Below the pieces are notes generated by a model. The model did no database searches. It was not told the origin of the DNA and saw only the letters and a list, made by a program, of their open reading frames with translations. A program made the position numbers and the translations under genes. From positions 98,377-162,376 of the forward strand of contig JAZBPX010000023.1 in the NCBI GenBank assembly GCA_036351775.1: a DNA stretch of 64,000 bases, given 5' to 3'. Below are positions 52,847 through 61,631 of the stretch, one piece after another. Each line of letters begins with the position of its first letter. Within the stretch, counting starts at the first letter, position 1. The DNA comes from Pacificimonas sp036351775. GTDB taxonomy: Bacteria > Pseudomonadota > Alphaproteobacteria > Sphingomonadales > Sphingomonadaceae.

Positions 52847-53719
52847 TTAGGCCGTCGGCTTCATGAACTTCATGGTCAGGCGGTCGGACTCGCCGATGGC
52901 CATATAGCGCTCGCGGTCCTCGTCGCCCATCGCCAGGCTTGGGGGCAGCGTCCAGACACCCCGTTCATGATCAGCCGTGTCGTTCGGGTTGGCGTTGATC
53001 TCGCTCTCCCCGACATACTGGAACCCGGCCGCCTCCGCCGCAGCCTTGACGGTCGAGCGCTTGATGTAGCCCGAGTCCATCTCGCGGGCGGAGTCGGCCT
53101 CTTCCGGCAAACGGTGATCGACGATGCCGAGAATACCGCCGGGCTTCAGGAGGTCATAGGCCGCCGTCATGTAGTCCTCGGTCACGTCGTTCATCTGGAA
53201 ATTGTGCACGTTGCGGAACGTCAGGACCATGTCCGCCGCGCCCATCTCCGCTTCCGGCAGCGGGCTGTCTTCACCCAGAGAGATACTCTCGACGGTCGCA
53301 AAGCCTTCCTGGCCTGCGAAGCGTTCCTGGTACGACGCCTTGCCGGCATCGCCGCGCTCACCGGCGGGCCAGAGCGCGACCAGCCGCCCGTCGGGGCCAA
53401 GCGCCGGGGCGATGATCTCCGAATACCAGCCGCCGCCCGGCCAGAACTCGACCACCGTCATGCCCGGCTCCAGACCGAAGAAGTCCAGCGTCTCGGCCGG
53501 GTTGCGATACTGGTCGCGGCCCGCATTGCCTTCGCCGCGAAAATCGCTGGCAAGGATGGCATCATAGTCGGGGCCCATGGCCGCCATCTCGTCACTGTCA
53601 TCCATCATCGCGGCGGGCGCCATGTCATCTTCGGCCATCTCGTCCTGCACGCTGTCATCGGCGGCGCAGGCCGAAAGGGCGAGCGCCGAGGCGGCGCAAA
53701 GGGCAAATGCGGTTCTCAT
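52847..53719 (-). CDS. Lipoprotein class I SAM methyltransferase-like protein
   Basis: A 290-residue protein with a lipoprotein signal (MRTAFALCAASALALSAC, C18), an acidic Met/Asp-rich linker, and a class I Rossmann methyltransferase domain. The SAM-binding motif I is VVEFWPGGGWYSEIIAP, followed by LVALWPAG, a Phe/Asn-rich active region LTFRNVHNFQ and GGILGIVDHRL. Both the linker and the signal indicate the protein is outside the cytoplasm, where SAM is not expected, so the real reaction is uncertain. The family (COG4798-like) is annotated as predicted methyltransferase. Confidence 0.85.
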   Translation of the reverse strand: MRTAFALCAASALALSACAADDSVQDEMAEDDMAPAAMMDDSDEMAAMGPDYDAILASDFRGEGNAGRDQYRNPAETLDFFGLEPGMTVVEFWPGGGWYSEIIAPALGPDGRLVALWPAGERGDAGKASYQERFAGQEGFATVESISLGEDSPLPEAEMGAADMVLTFRNVHNFQMNDVTEDYMTAAYDLLKPGGILGIVDHRLPEEADSAREMDSGYIKRSTVKAAAEAAGFQYVGESEINANPNDTADHERGVWTLPPSLAMGDEDRERYMAIGESDRLTMKFMKPTA

Positions 53720-53897
53720 GATCCGGGGTCTCCCATTCCTGATTGTCTCCACCGCGGCAGGCATAAGGGGTTCCGAAAGGCTTGGCGAGCGGCACGGCCA
53801 CGGGTTTCGACAAAGCGCCCTCCCACTTGTTGGGGAAGCGCGCGGCGTCCGGACGCCCTATGCCCGCCCGCAGGACGGATACAGAGGAGCGCGCATC

Positions 53898-54896
53898 ATG
53901 AAGGTCATCGAAGTCAGGAATCCCGGCGGACTGGACAATCTTACGCTTGCGGACCGCGACAAGCCGGAGGCGGGCCCCGGTGAACTGCTGGTGCGCGTGC
54001 GCGCCTCCTCGCTCAACTATCACGATTACATTGTCGCGGTCGGCGGCATCCCCACGCCCGACGACCGCGTGCCGATGTCCGACGGTGCAGGCGATGTCGA
54101 GGCGGTCGGCGAGGGCGTCGAGGGCTGGGCCGTCGGCGACAAGGCGCTGTCGCTGTTCTTCCCTAGCTGGCATGCGGGCGGACCGCAGATGACCGGCTTT
54201 CAAAGCGTGCCGGGCGACGGCGCGGACGGCTTTGCCGCCGAATATGTCGCCATGCCTGCCAGCGCCTTCACGCGCATGCCGACGAACCTGAACTATGCAG
54301 AGGCTGCCACGCTGACCTGCGCGGGCCTGACAGCATGGCGCGCCATCGTCGAACAGGCGCGGGTCAAGGCGGGGGACTGGGTATTGGTTCAGGGCACCGG
54401 CGGTGTCTCGATCTTCGCGCTGCAGTTCGCGAAGGCCCTCGGCGCGCGCGTTATCGCCACCTCCTCCTCCGATGAAAAACTGAAGCGCGTGACGGGCCTC
54501 GGCGCCGATGCGGTGATAAACTACAAGGACACGCCCGAATGGGGCCAGAAGGCGCTTGAAATGACCGGCGGCGTCGATGCCGTTGTCGAAATCGGCGGCG
54601 CAGGCACGCTGCCGCAGTCGATCAAGGCGGCGAAGATCGGCGGGCACATCTCGATGATCGGCGTTCTCGCGGGCTTCTCAGGCGAGATCCCGACGGCGGA
54701 GTTCTTCGCCAAGAACCTCCGCATGGACGGCATCACCGTCGGCTCCGCGAAGATGCAGGAGGACATGATCCGCGCGGTCGAGGCGAACGACATCAAGCCC
54801 GTCCTCGACAAGGATTTTCCGCTGGCTCAGCTCGCCGACGCCTTCCGCCACCAGGAATCCCAGAAACATTTCGGCAAGATCACCGTTTCGATTTAA
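53898..54896 (+). CDS. Medium-chain dehydrogenase/reductase (zinc-independent quinone oxidoreductase-like)
   Basis: A 332-residue NAD(P)H-dependent MDR protein. The N-terminal GroES-like domain contains VRASSLNYHDYIVAVGG and VPMSDGAGDVEAVGEGV; the Rossmann part has VLVQGTGGVSIFALQFAKALGARVIAT and NYKDTPEW. The catalytic zinc cysteine and His are not seen, which puts it among quinone oxidoreductase-like members. AGGAG lies eight bases upstream of the ATG at 53898. It lies just upstream of trkA but shows no functional link. Confidence 0.9.
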   Translation: MKVIEVRNPGGLDNLTLADRDKPEAGPGELLVRVRASSLNYHDYIVAVGGIPTPDDRVPMSDGAGDVEAVGEGVEGWAVGDKALSLFFPSWHAGGPQMTGFQSVPGDGADGFAAEYVAMPASAFTRMPTNLNYAEAATLTCAGLTAWRAIVEQARVKAGDWVLVQGTGGVSIFALQFAKALGARVIATSSSDEKLKRVTGLGADAVINYKDTPEWGQKALEMTGGVDAVVEIGGAGTLPQSIKAAKIGGHISMIGVLAGFSGEIPTAEFFAKNLRMDGITVGSAKMQEDMIRAVEANDIKPVLDKDFPLAQLADAFRHQESQKHFGKITVSI

Positions 54897-54944
54897 GAGC
54901 ACTCGCCGGTTGATGCCGACCGGCCGCACTTGGCAGGAAACAAC

Positions 54945-55613
54945 ATGGCAAAGGCTGCAAGGGGTTTTGCCGTAATCGGCCTTGGCCGGTTCGGGTCTCA
55001 AGTTGCGCGCGACCTCTCCCGGTTCGGCAATCACGTCATCGGTATCGATAGCGATGAGCGGCTTGTCACCGCTGTTGCCGATGCCCTGTCGGAGGCAGTC
55101 ATTGCCGACGCGACCGACGAGCGCGCGCTGCGGGAAGCTGGCGTCGGCGGCTGCGCAGCGGCGATCCTTGCGATTGGCTCGAACCTTGAGGTCAGCGTAC
55201 TTGCCTTCATGAACCTGAAGACAATCGGGGTCGAAGACATCACGGTGAAAGCCTTCGACCAGAAGCACGAACGCATCCTGAGGGAGCTCGGAGCGCAGTC
55301 GATCATACTGCCTGAACATGATGCCGGGGCGTTCACGGCCGAACGTCTGAACAATCCGCTGATTCTCAATTTTGTCCGCGCCGACGACGAGAACCATGTC
55401 GGGCTTGTCGAAGCGCCGGCGGACCGCTGCGGCGAGCGCTATGCCGAACTCACCCTTCCCGACGATGCCGACCTCGCGCTGCTTGGAATCATCCGCAGCG
55501 GGCGGCTTCTGACGATCGGCGACCATAATGATCTGTTTGTTGCCAACGGCGATATGCTTGTCCTGCACGGCCCAATGGCGGGGATCCGCGCTTTTGCGGG
55601 CGGCGCGGGTTAG
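54945..55613 (+). CDS. Trk/Ktr-type potassium uptake regulatory subunit (TrkA-like, RCK)
   Basis: A 222-residue cytosolic subunit with one RCK unit. The NAD(H)-binding Rossmann half is FAVIGLGRFGSQVARDL, with the acidic residue at the end of strand 2 (GIDSDERL), followed by ATDERAL. The second RCK_C half spans about 140-222 (YAELTLPDDADLALLGIIRSGR). It gates the TrkH-like channel encoded next. The ATG at 54945 follows AGGAA; a TTG 15 bases upstream is less likely. Confidence 0.93.
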   Translation: MAKAARGFAVIGLGRFGSQVARDLSRFGNHVIGIDSDERLVTAVADALSEAVIADATDERALREAGVGGCAAAILAIGSNLEVSVLAFMNLKTIGVEDITVKAFDQKHERILRELGAQSIILPEHDAGAFTAERLNNPLILNFVRADDENHVGLVEAPADRCGERYAELTLPDDADLALLGIIRSGRLLTIGDHNDLFVANGDMLVLHGPMAGIRAFAGGAG

Positions 55614-55649
55614 GCCCGGCGCTCGGACAGAGAACGGACAGCGGCAGCC

Positions 55650-56993
55650 GTGCCAATGAAACTGTTATCCAGCCGGTCGCGCCTGCCGCTGCCCGCGCCG
55701 CTCCTCCTGACATTGGTCTACGCCGTGTTCGGGCTGACCGGCGCCGCGCTTCTCTGCCTGCCCGCCGCATCCGCCGCCGAGCCTCTGACATTTTCCGAGG
55801 CACTGTTTACCGCCACCTCAGCCGTTACCGTGACCGGCCTTGTCGTCGTTGATACCGGCTCGGACCTCAGCTTTTTCGGGCAGGTCATTGTTGCGCTGCT
55901 GATTCAACTCGGCGGGCTCGGCCTGATGGTATTCGCAACCCTGGTCATGCTGTCGCTCGGCATCCCCATCGGGTTCGAGGCGCGGCGCTTCCTGAAGGAG
56001 GACCTCGGACAGACCTCGCTCGACGACCTGTTCTCGCTCGTTGGCCTCATCTTCCGTGTCGTCCTGATCTGCGAGGCCATCGGGGTCGTCCTCATTGGCA
56101 TCGTCACCATCCCGGAATTCGGCTGGGCGGAGGGGCTGTGGCAGGCCGTCTTCCACTCCATCTCTGCGTTCAACAATGCCGGGTTCGCCCTGTTTCCCGA
56201 CAGCCTGACGCGCTGGGGCGGCAACCCCTTTGTCAATATCAGCGTACCGCTCCTCTTTATCGTCGGCGGGCTGGGCTTCGGGGTGCTCTGGGACATGGCG
56301 GCCGTTCGCAACTGGCGCGATCTAACGCTGCATTCAAAGCTGACGCTGGTGGGGACCGGCGGCCTGATCGTGACCGCCGTGACGTTGATCGCTATCCTCG
56401 AATGGTCGAACGCCGCGACGCTCGGCGCGTTCACGGACTGGGACGACAAGCTTTGGCGCGCCTGGTTTCAGGGTGTCACGCCGAGGACGGCGGGCTTCAA
56501 CACGCTTGACGTAAACGCGATGCGCGAACCGAGCGTGTTCCTGATCACCGCCCTCATGTTCATTGGCGGCGGCACCACCTCGACGGCAGGCGGCATCAAG
56601 GTCACCACCTTCGTGGTCCTTCTTCTCGCCACCTATGCCTTCATCCGGCGGCGTCAGGATATCCGCGCGTTCGGCCGCAGCCTTGGTGTCGAGGAGGTTC
56701 TTAAGGTTCTCGCGCTCCTCACTATTGGCGGCATGGTCATTTTCCTCGGCGCGTTCCTGATCAGCCTGACCTTCGACGGCGATGTGGAGCTGTTACTGTT
56801 CGAGGTGGTCAGTGCATTCGGCACCGTCGGCCTGTCGCGCGGCGCGACGGGCGAGCTCGACCAAATGGGCCGCGTGGTCATCATCGCGATCATGTTCATC
56901 GGCCGGGTCGGCCCTCTGATGCTGGGCGTAGCGCTGGCCGCCGCCGTCCCGTCCCGCATCAAGCTGCCAAAGGCGCAAATCCACCTCGGCTAG
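55650..56993 (+). CDS. Trk/Ktr-type potassium uptake membrane subunit (TrkH/KtrB-like)
   Basis: A 447-residue membrane protein with four M1-P-M2 units. All four selectivity-filter glycines are in place: TVTGLVVVD, FNNAGFALF, RTAGFNTLD and GTVGLSRG. ALLLGALLW-type helices surround them. It mediates sodium or proton coupled potassium uptake together with the RCK subunit. The short size favours the KtrB over the TrkH class. A GTG at 55650 or an ATG at 55656 are both possible starts. Confidence 0.93.
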   Translation: MPMKLLSSRSRLPLPAPLLLTLVYAVFGLTGAALLCLPAASAAEPLTFSEALFTATSAVTVTGLVVVDTGSDLSFFGQVIVALLIQLGGLGLMVFATLVMLSLGIPIGFEARRFLKEDLGQTSLDDLFSLVGLIFRVVLICEAIGVVLIGIVTIPEFGWAEGLWQAVFHSISAFNNAGFALFPDSLTRWGGNPFVNISVPLLFIVGGLGFGVLWDMAAVRNWRDLTLHSKLTLVGTGGLIVTAVTLIAILEWSNAATLGAFTDWDDKLWRAWFQGVTPRTAGFNTLDVNAMREPSVFLITALMFIGGGTTSTAGGIKVTTFVVLLLATYAFIRRRQDIRAFGRSLGVEEVLKVLALLTIGGMVIFLGAFLISLTFDGDVELLLFEVVSAFGTVGLSRGATGELDQMGRVVIIAIMFIGRVGPLMLGVALAAAVPSRIKLPKAQIHLG

Positions 56994-57000
56994 ACCAACC

Positions 57001-57264
57001 TCAGCGCAACTGGCTGTCCTTCGACCCGCGCCGGTTATAGGCGGCGTGGCGGACCGCGCCGTCGCGTTCGGACTGGCAGGCGATGCAGGTGCGGACGCCC
57101 GGCACGGCGTCTCGGCGACGGTCGGGGATCGGCGCGTCGCAGTCGATACAGTGGGTCCGGCTCTCACCCTTGGGAAGGCGGGAGCGTGCGCCCGTGACGG
57201 CGTCCTTCACCGTATCGTCGATCTGTTCCTGAACAGCGCCGTCGCGCGACCAGCCGCCTGCCAT
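57001..57264 (-). CDS. DksA/TraR-family zinc-finger protein (YbiI-like)
   Basis: An 87-residue protein with one four-Cys zinc finger, HCIDCDAPIPDRRRDAVPGVRTCIAC, and RLPKGESRTHCIDC just before it. The long coiled-coil domain of DksA is missing, which fits the YbiI/TraR-like short group. ATG at 57264 is chosen since MAGGWSRDGAV is the common N-terminus of these. Whether it binds RNA polymerase is not known. It converges with the potassium uptake gene, with 7 bases between the stops. Confidence 0.9.
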   Translation of the reverse strand: MAGGWSRDGAVQEQIDDTVKDAVTGARSRLPKGESRTHCIDCDAPIPDRRRDAVPGVRTCIACQSERDGAVRHAAYNRRGSKDSQLR

Positions 57265-57317
57265 CGTCCATCTCCTTCCCCGCCTCAACGGCCGGTAAAG
57301 CGCGCCGGTTCAATCCG

Positions 57318-58826
57318 CTACAGGCAGCTCTCGAGAAGCGGCTTTTCAAAGCCGAAGCCCTTCGCCTTTTCGAGAGCGTGGGGGCGCAGGCCGCAGGACT
57401 GGTATTCGCCGATGATTTTTCCGTCGTCATCCTCGTCGAGATACTGGAACTTGAACAGTTCCTGCGTGATGATGACGTCGCCCTCCATCCCGCACACTTC
57501 CGTAATGGAGGTGCAGCGGCGCGACCCGTCGCGCAGGCGCTTCACCTGCACGATCACATCGACGGAATCGGCGATCTGGCGGGTGATCGCCTCCTTCGGG
57601 ATCTTGATGTCGCCCATCAGGACCATGTTCTCCATACGCGCCAGGCATTCCCGCGCGCTGTTGGAGTGAAGCGTACACATCGACCCGTCATGGCCGGTGT
57701 TCATGGCGGCGAGAAGGTCGAAACATTCCTGCCCGCGAATCTCGCCCAGGATCACGCGGTCGGGGCGCATGCGCAGGGAGTTGATGATCAGGTCGCGGAT
57801 GGTGATCGCGCCCTTCCCCTCAAGGTTCGGCGGCCGCGTTTCCAGAGGCAGGACGTGCGGCTGCTGCAGGCGCAGCTCGGCGGCGTCCTCGATGGTGATC
57901 GTCCGCTCGCCGGGGTCGATCATCTTCGACAGCGCGTTCAGCATCGTCGTCTTGCCCGAACCCGTGCCGCCCGAAATGACGATGTTGAAGCGGCTGGCAG
58001 CCATCACCTTCAGCGCCGTGCACATCTTCGCGTTCATCGCGCCCCAGTCGCGCAGCATGTCGAGCGTGATGGGCTTTTCGGAGAATTTACGAATGGAAAT
58101 TGCCGTGCCCTTCAGGCTCAGCGGCGGGACGATGACGTTGACGCGGCTGCCGTCCTCCAGGCGGGCGTCGGCCAGCGGCGTGGTCTGGTCGACGCGGCGG
58201 CCGACGCGGTTCACGATCCGCTGCGCGATCTGGTAGAGATGCTCCTCGTCGCGAAAGCGGATGTTCGCCAGCTTCAGCTTGCCGCCCTTCTCGATGAAGG
58301 TCTGGTTCGGGCCGTTCACCATGATGTCGGTCACATCGTCGTCGGCCAGCAGGTCCTCGAGCGGGCCAAGGCCCAGCAGCTCGTCGACCAGCACTTTCTC
58401 GAGAAGCTCCTGCTCCTTGCGGTTCAGGTTGATCTTCAGCTCGGCGAGCACCTCGCCGATGATGGGTCCGAATTCCTCCGACAGCTCGGTGCGTTCCAGC
58501 TGGGCGGCCGCCTCCGCATCGATCCGCTCAAGCAGGCGCGGCATCACCTGTTCCTTGATCTTGAAGATGGCGGCGTCTTCGCCGGTCTGACTTGCCTCTC
58601 CGCTGCCCTGCGCCGCCGACCCGCGTTCATCCAGCCGGGTCAGCGCGTCGGCGTTGCTGCTGCCGGGCAGGTCGGTGACCGGTTCGGCGCTCGGGACTTC
58701 CGCGGCCTCAGCCTCGGAAAACGTCTTCACGGCTTCGGCAAGCGCCTGCTGCTGCGGCCGCGCCGCGCCAAAGGCACCGCGCTTTACCGCAAGTCCGGAA
58801 CCCGCTTTCCGCCCGAAAGAACTCAT
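57318..58826 (-). CDS. cpaF: CpaF-type ATPase of a Tad/Flp pilus secretion system
   Basis: A 502-residue hexameric secretion ATPase. The N-terminal domain (about 90-220) contains LLGLGPLEDLLADDDVTDIMVN. The core has Walker A SGGTGSGKTTMLNAL, the Asp box TIEDAAELRLQQPHVLPLETRPPN, Walker B VILGEIRGQECFDLLAAMNTGHDGS and a His box. The first 80 residues are Ala/Glu-rich. Other tad genes (cpaA-E, tadB/C, flp) are not adjacent, so either the locus is split or this copy stands alone. The ATG at 58826 is the usual CpaF start (MSSFGRK). Confidence 0.93.
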   Translation of the reverse strand: MSSFGRKAGSGLAVKRGAFGAARPQQQALAEAVKTFSEAEAAEVPSAEPVTDLPGSSNADALTRLDERGSAAQGSGEASQTGEDAAIFKIKEQVMPRLLERIDAEAAAQLERTELSEEFGPIIGEVLAELKINLNRKEQELLEKVLVDELLGLGPLEDLLADDDVTDIMVNGPNQTFIEKGGKLKLANIRFRDEEHLYQIAQRIVNRVGRRVDQTTPLADARLEDGSRVNVIVPPLSLKGTAISIRKFSEKPITLDMLRDWGAMNAKMCTALKVMAASRFNIVISGGTGSGKTTMLNALSKMIDPGERTITIEDAAELRLQQPHVLPLETRPPNLEGKGAITIRDLIINSLRMRPDRVILGEIRGQECFDLLAAMNTGHDGSMCTLHSNSARECLARMENMVLMGDIKIPKEAITRQIADSVDVIVQVKRLRDGSRRCTSITEVCGMEGDVIITQELFKFQYLDEDDDGKIIGEYQSCGLRPHALEKAKGFGFEKPLLESCL

Positions 58827-58942
58827 ACCCGTTTCCCCATCTCGGCAGGCGCGCCGATGTCCAGTCGGCAAACCTTCAGGCGGGCAGGCCTAGCTGCGCG
58901 GTGTAACCATTTTCCTAATGATCTGGACGGATTCGGACCGCG

Positions 58943-59350
58943 CTATTCCGCGGGCTTCAGGAAGGGTGCGACCATTTCGGACCGAATGCGTAACGGCCTG
59001 CGCGTGGCGAGGTCGAGGAGCGCCCACCAGGTTCGCGCGGTAACCCGCACCGCGCCGCCGGGACCGGTAATCTCGACATGGCGGTCGAACCGTGCGCCCT
59101 TCGGTTCGCCGACCCAGGTCGACAGGGTTACGGTTTCGCCGGGCAGGGTGGGGGCGCGGTAGTCGATCTCGTGCCGCGTCACGACCCAGACGTACCGGTC
59201 CTGCATGTCCGCACTCGCCACGGCATGCCAGTGCGCGGTCGCCACGTCCTGAATCCACCGGACGTAGACCGCGTTGTTCACATGCCCCAGCTCGTCGATG
59301 TCGGACGGCGCGGCGGTGCGGGTAAGGGTGAAGCGCGGACGTTCCGGCAT
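58943..59350 (-). CDS. Hotdog-fold acyl-CoA thioesterase (4-hydroxybenzoyl-CoA thioesterase-like)
   Basis: A 135-residue single hotdog domain. The active-site region DIDELGHVNNAVYVRWIQD carries the conserved catalytic Asp and the Gly-His-Val-Asn-Asn turn of the YbgC/4HBT group, and WVVTRHEIDYRAPTLPGETVTLSTWVGE is the second strand pair. It probably hydrolyses short or aromatic acyl-CoAs. It lies 16 bases downstream of the oligopeptidase stop in the same direction and is likely co-transcribed with it. The ATG at 59350 has a purine-rich stretch upstream. Confidence 0.9.
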   Translation of the reverse strand: MPERPRFTLTRTAAPSDIDELGHVNNAVYVRWIQDVATAHWHAVASADMQDRYVWVVTRHEIDYRAPTLPGETVTLSTWVGEPKGARFDRHVEITGPGGAVRVTARTWWALLDLATRRPLRIRSEMVAPFLKPAE

Positions 59351-59366
59351 CCGCGCTTCACTCGGC

Positions 59367-61535
59367 CTATTGCGCGCTGCTGGCGGCGCTGCCGTCTGCC
59401 GAGGGATTGCCATTCTGGACGAGGAAGAACGCCGCCTCCTCCGCCGTTTCGCGCAGAGAGTCGAAGCGGCCGGATTTGCCGCCATGACCGGCGCCCATGT
59501 TGGTCTTAAGGAGAAGGACATTGTCGTCCGTCTTCACGTCGCGCAGCTTCGCGACCCACTTCGCCGGCTCCCAATAGGTGACGCGCGGATCGTTAAGGCC
59601 GGCTGTCACCAGAAGCGGCGGATAATCCTGCGCGCTCACCTGGTCATAGGGCGAATAGGACTGGATGAAGCGGAACGCCTCCGGGTCCTCGATCGGGTTG
59701 CCCCACTCCTGCCATTCGCCGGGCGTCAGAGGCAAGGAGGTGTCGAGCATGGTGTTCAGGACATCGACAAACGGGACATGCGCCGCGACCGCGCCGAACA
59801 GCTCCGGCGCCTGGTTGATGGCCGCGCCCATCAGCTCGCCGCCCGCCGAACCGCCGGACGCCGCGATCTTGCCCTCTGACGTGTAGCCAGAGGCGGCGAG
59901 GCCGCGTGCGACATCGACGAAATCGTTGAAGGTATTCTCGCGCTTGGTCAGCTTGCCGTCGAGATACCACTGATAGCCAAGATCATCGCCGCCGCGGACA
60001 TGGGCGATGGCAAAGGCATAGCCGCGGTCGATCAGCGACAGGCGCGTGGTTGAGAAACCCGGCGGATAGGCAAAGCCATAGGCGCCGTAGGCATAAAGGT
60101 GCAGCGGCCGGCTGCCGTCCTTCGGGAAGCCCTTCTTGTAGACGACGGAGGCCGGGACGACGGTGCCGTCGCGCGCGGTGATTCCCATACGCTCGGTGAC
60201 ATACGCGCCGGGGTCGTAGCCCGACGGGATTTCCTGCACCTTCAGCGTCTGCAGGTCGCCGGTTGCCGGATCATAGTCGAACACCGTGTCCGGCGTGACC
60301 ATCGATTCGTAGCTCAGCCGCAGCTTGTCCACGTCATATTCGGGGTTGTTGCCCAGCCCCGCGACGTAACTCGCCTCGGGAAACTCGATGTAGCTCGCCG
60401 TGCCCGCTGCCGGGTCGATCAGGCGGATCTGGTCCAGCCCGCCAACCCGCTCCTCGATAACGATCAGGTCTTTGAACGTCGTGATCCCGCGCAGATAATT
60501 GTCATCGCTGCCGGGAATGACCTCCTGCCACGCGCCGGGGTTGGAAACGCTTGCCGTGGCAATACGGAAATTCGGGTGCGTGTCGTTGACGCGGATGAAC
60601 AGCTGCCCCGACCGGACATCGACGTCATATTCTCGGCCCTCTTCACGGGCGGAGATCAGGACCGGCTCGGCGGTGAAATCGCTGGTCGGCAGCAGATAGG
60701 CTTCGGTCGTCGTATTGGTGCCGGTCGACAGGATCGCATATTCCCGGTCCTGCGAGCGGCCGATGCCGACGCCGAACTCATCGTCTTCCTCGCGGAACAC
60801 CACCCGGTCTTCCGACTGGTCCGTGCCGAGGACATGGTGATAAACGGCCTTCGAGCGCCAGTTCTCGTCGGCATCGGTATAGAGGAAGCCGTCCGAATCG
60901 GCCGCCCAGACCAGGCCGTAGCACCAGTTCTCGATCACATCCGGCAGCAGTTCGCCGGTGCGCAGGTCCTTCACCCGCAGCTGGAACCGCTCCGACCCGT
61001 TCGTATCGACCCCATAGGCGAGGAGGTTGCCGTCCGGGCTGACCGACACGCCGCCCAGCCGGAAATATTCCGTCCCCTCGGCCAGTGCCGGCTCGACGAG
61101 GATGACCGTTTCGGTCCGGTCGCCGGTGACCGGGCGGCGGTACCATTTGCGGTACTGCGCGCCCTCATCGAACGCCCACCAATATTCAAAGTCGCCGTTC
61201 TTCTGCGGGACGGAGCTGTCGTCCTCTTTCAGCCGCGCCTTCATCTCCTCGAACAGCGTCTCGACCAGCGCCTGGTGCGGTTCCATCACCGCCTCGAAAT
61301 AGGCGTTCTCGGCGTTGAGATATTCGAGCACATCCTCGTCATCGATGACCGGATAGCTCTGGTCCTTCAGCCAGTGATAGGGGTCCTCCACGGTGATCCC
61401 GTGCATCGTGAAGCTATGCGGACGCTCCTCGGCGTCCGGCGGGGTCAGGTTGGCGGGCATGGAGTCCGTTTGCGCTAGGGAAGGAAAGGCGAGGGTCGCC
61501 GCGGCGAGCGCGGCGATCAGGGTCTTGGTCGTCAT
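59367..61535 (-). CDS. Exported S9 family oligopeptidase (oligopeptidase B / prolyl oligopeptidase-like)
   Basis: A 722-residue serine peptidase with a signal peptide (MTTKTLIAALAAATLAFPSLAQ). The seven-bladed propeller (about 90-440) opens with PPDAEERPHSFTMHGITVEDPYHWLKD. The hydrolase domain has the Ser in SGGSAGGELMGAAIN, the Asp in GLNDPRVTYWEPAKW and the His in GAGHGGKSGR. RGGDDLGYQWYLDGK is typical of PtrB-like enzymes, which cut after basic residues in short peptides. Secretion distinguishes it from cytoplasmic E. coli PtrB. It is divergent from the aminopeptidase P gene. Confidence 0.93.
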   Translation of the reverse strand: MTTKTLIAALAAATLAFPSLAQTDSMPANLTPPDAEERPHSFTMHGITVEDPYHWLKDQSYPVIDDEDVLEYLNAENAYFEAVMEPHQALVETLFEEMKARLKEDDSSVPQKNGDFEYWWAFDEGAQYRKWYRRPVTGDRTETVILVEPALAEGTEYFRLGGVSVSPDGNLLAYGVDTNGSERFQLRVKDLRTGELLPDVIENWCYGLVWAADSDGFLYTDADENWRSKAVYHHVLGTDQSEDRVVFREEDDEFGVGIGRSQDREYAILSTGTNTTTEAYLLPTSDFTAEPVLISAREEGREYDVDVRSGQLFIRVNDTHPNFRIATASVSNPGAWQEVIPGSDDNYLRGITTFKDLIVIEERVGGLDQIRLIDPAAGTASYIEFPEASYVAGLGNNPEYDVDKLRLSYESMVTPDTVFDYDPATGDLQTLKVQEIPSGYDPGAYVTERMGITARDGTVVPASVVYKKGFPKDGSRPLHLYAYGAYGFAYPPGFSTTRLSLIDRGYAFAIAHVRGGDDLGYQWYLDGKLTKRENTFNDFVDVARGLAASGYTSEGKIAASGGSAGGELMGAAINQAPELFGAVAAHVPFVDVLNTMLDTSLPLTPGEWQEWGNPIEDPEAFRFIQSYSPYDQVSAQDYPPLLVTAGLNDPRVTYWEPAKWVAKLRDVKTDDNVLLLKTNMGAGHGGKSGRFDSLRETAEEAAFFLVQNGNPSADGSAASSAQ

Positions 61536-61631
61536 GGGACAGGATGACTGCCAAAGATTCCGCGCCCTGCAAAGGGGCTTCCGTTGCCGCAGCGCTTGCA
61601 GCCGCCGCCCCCGCCGCAGATATGGACCCGC

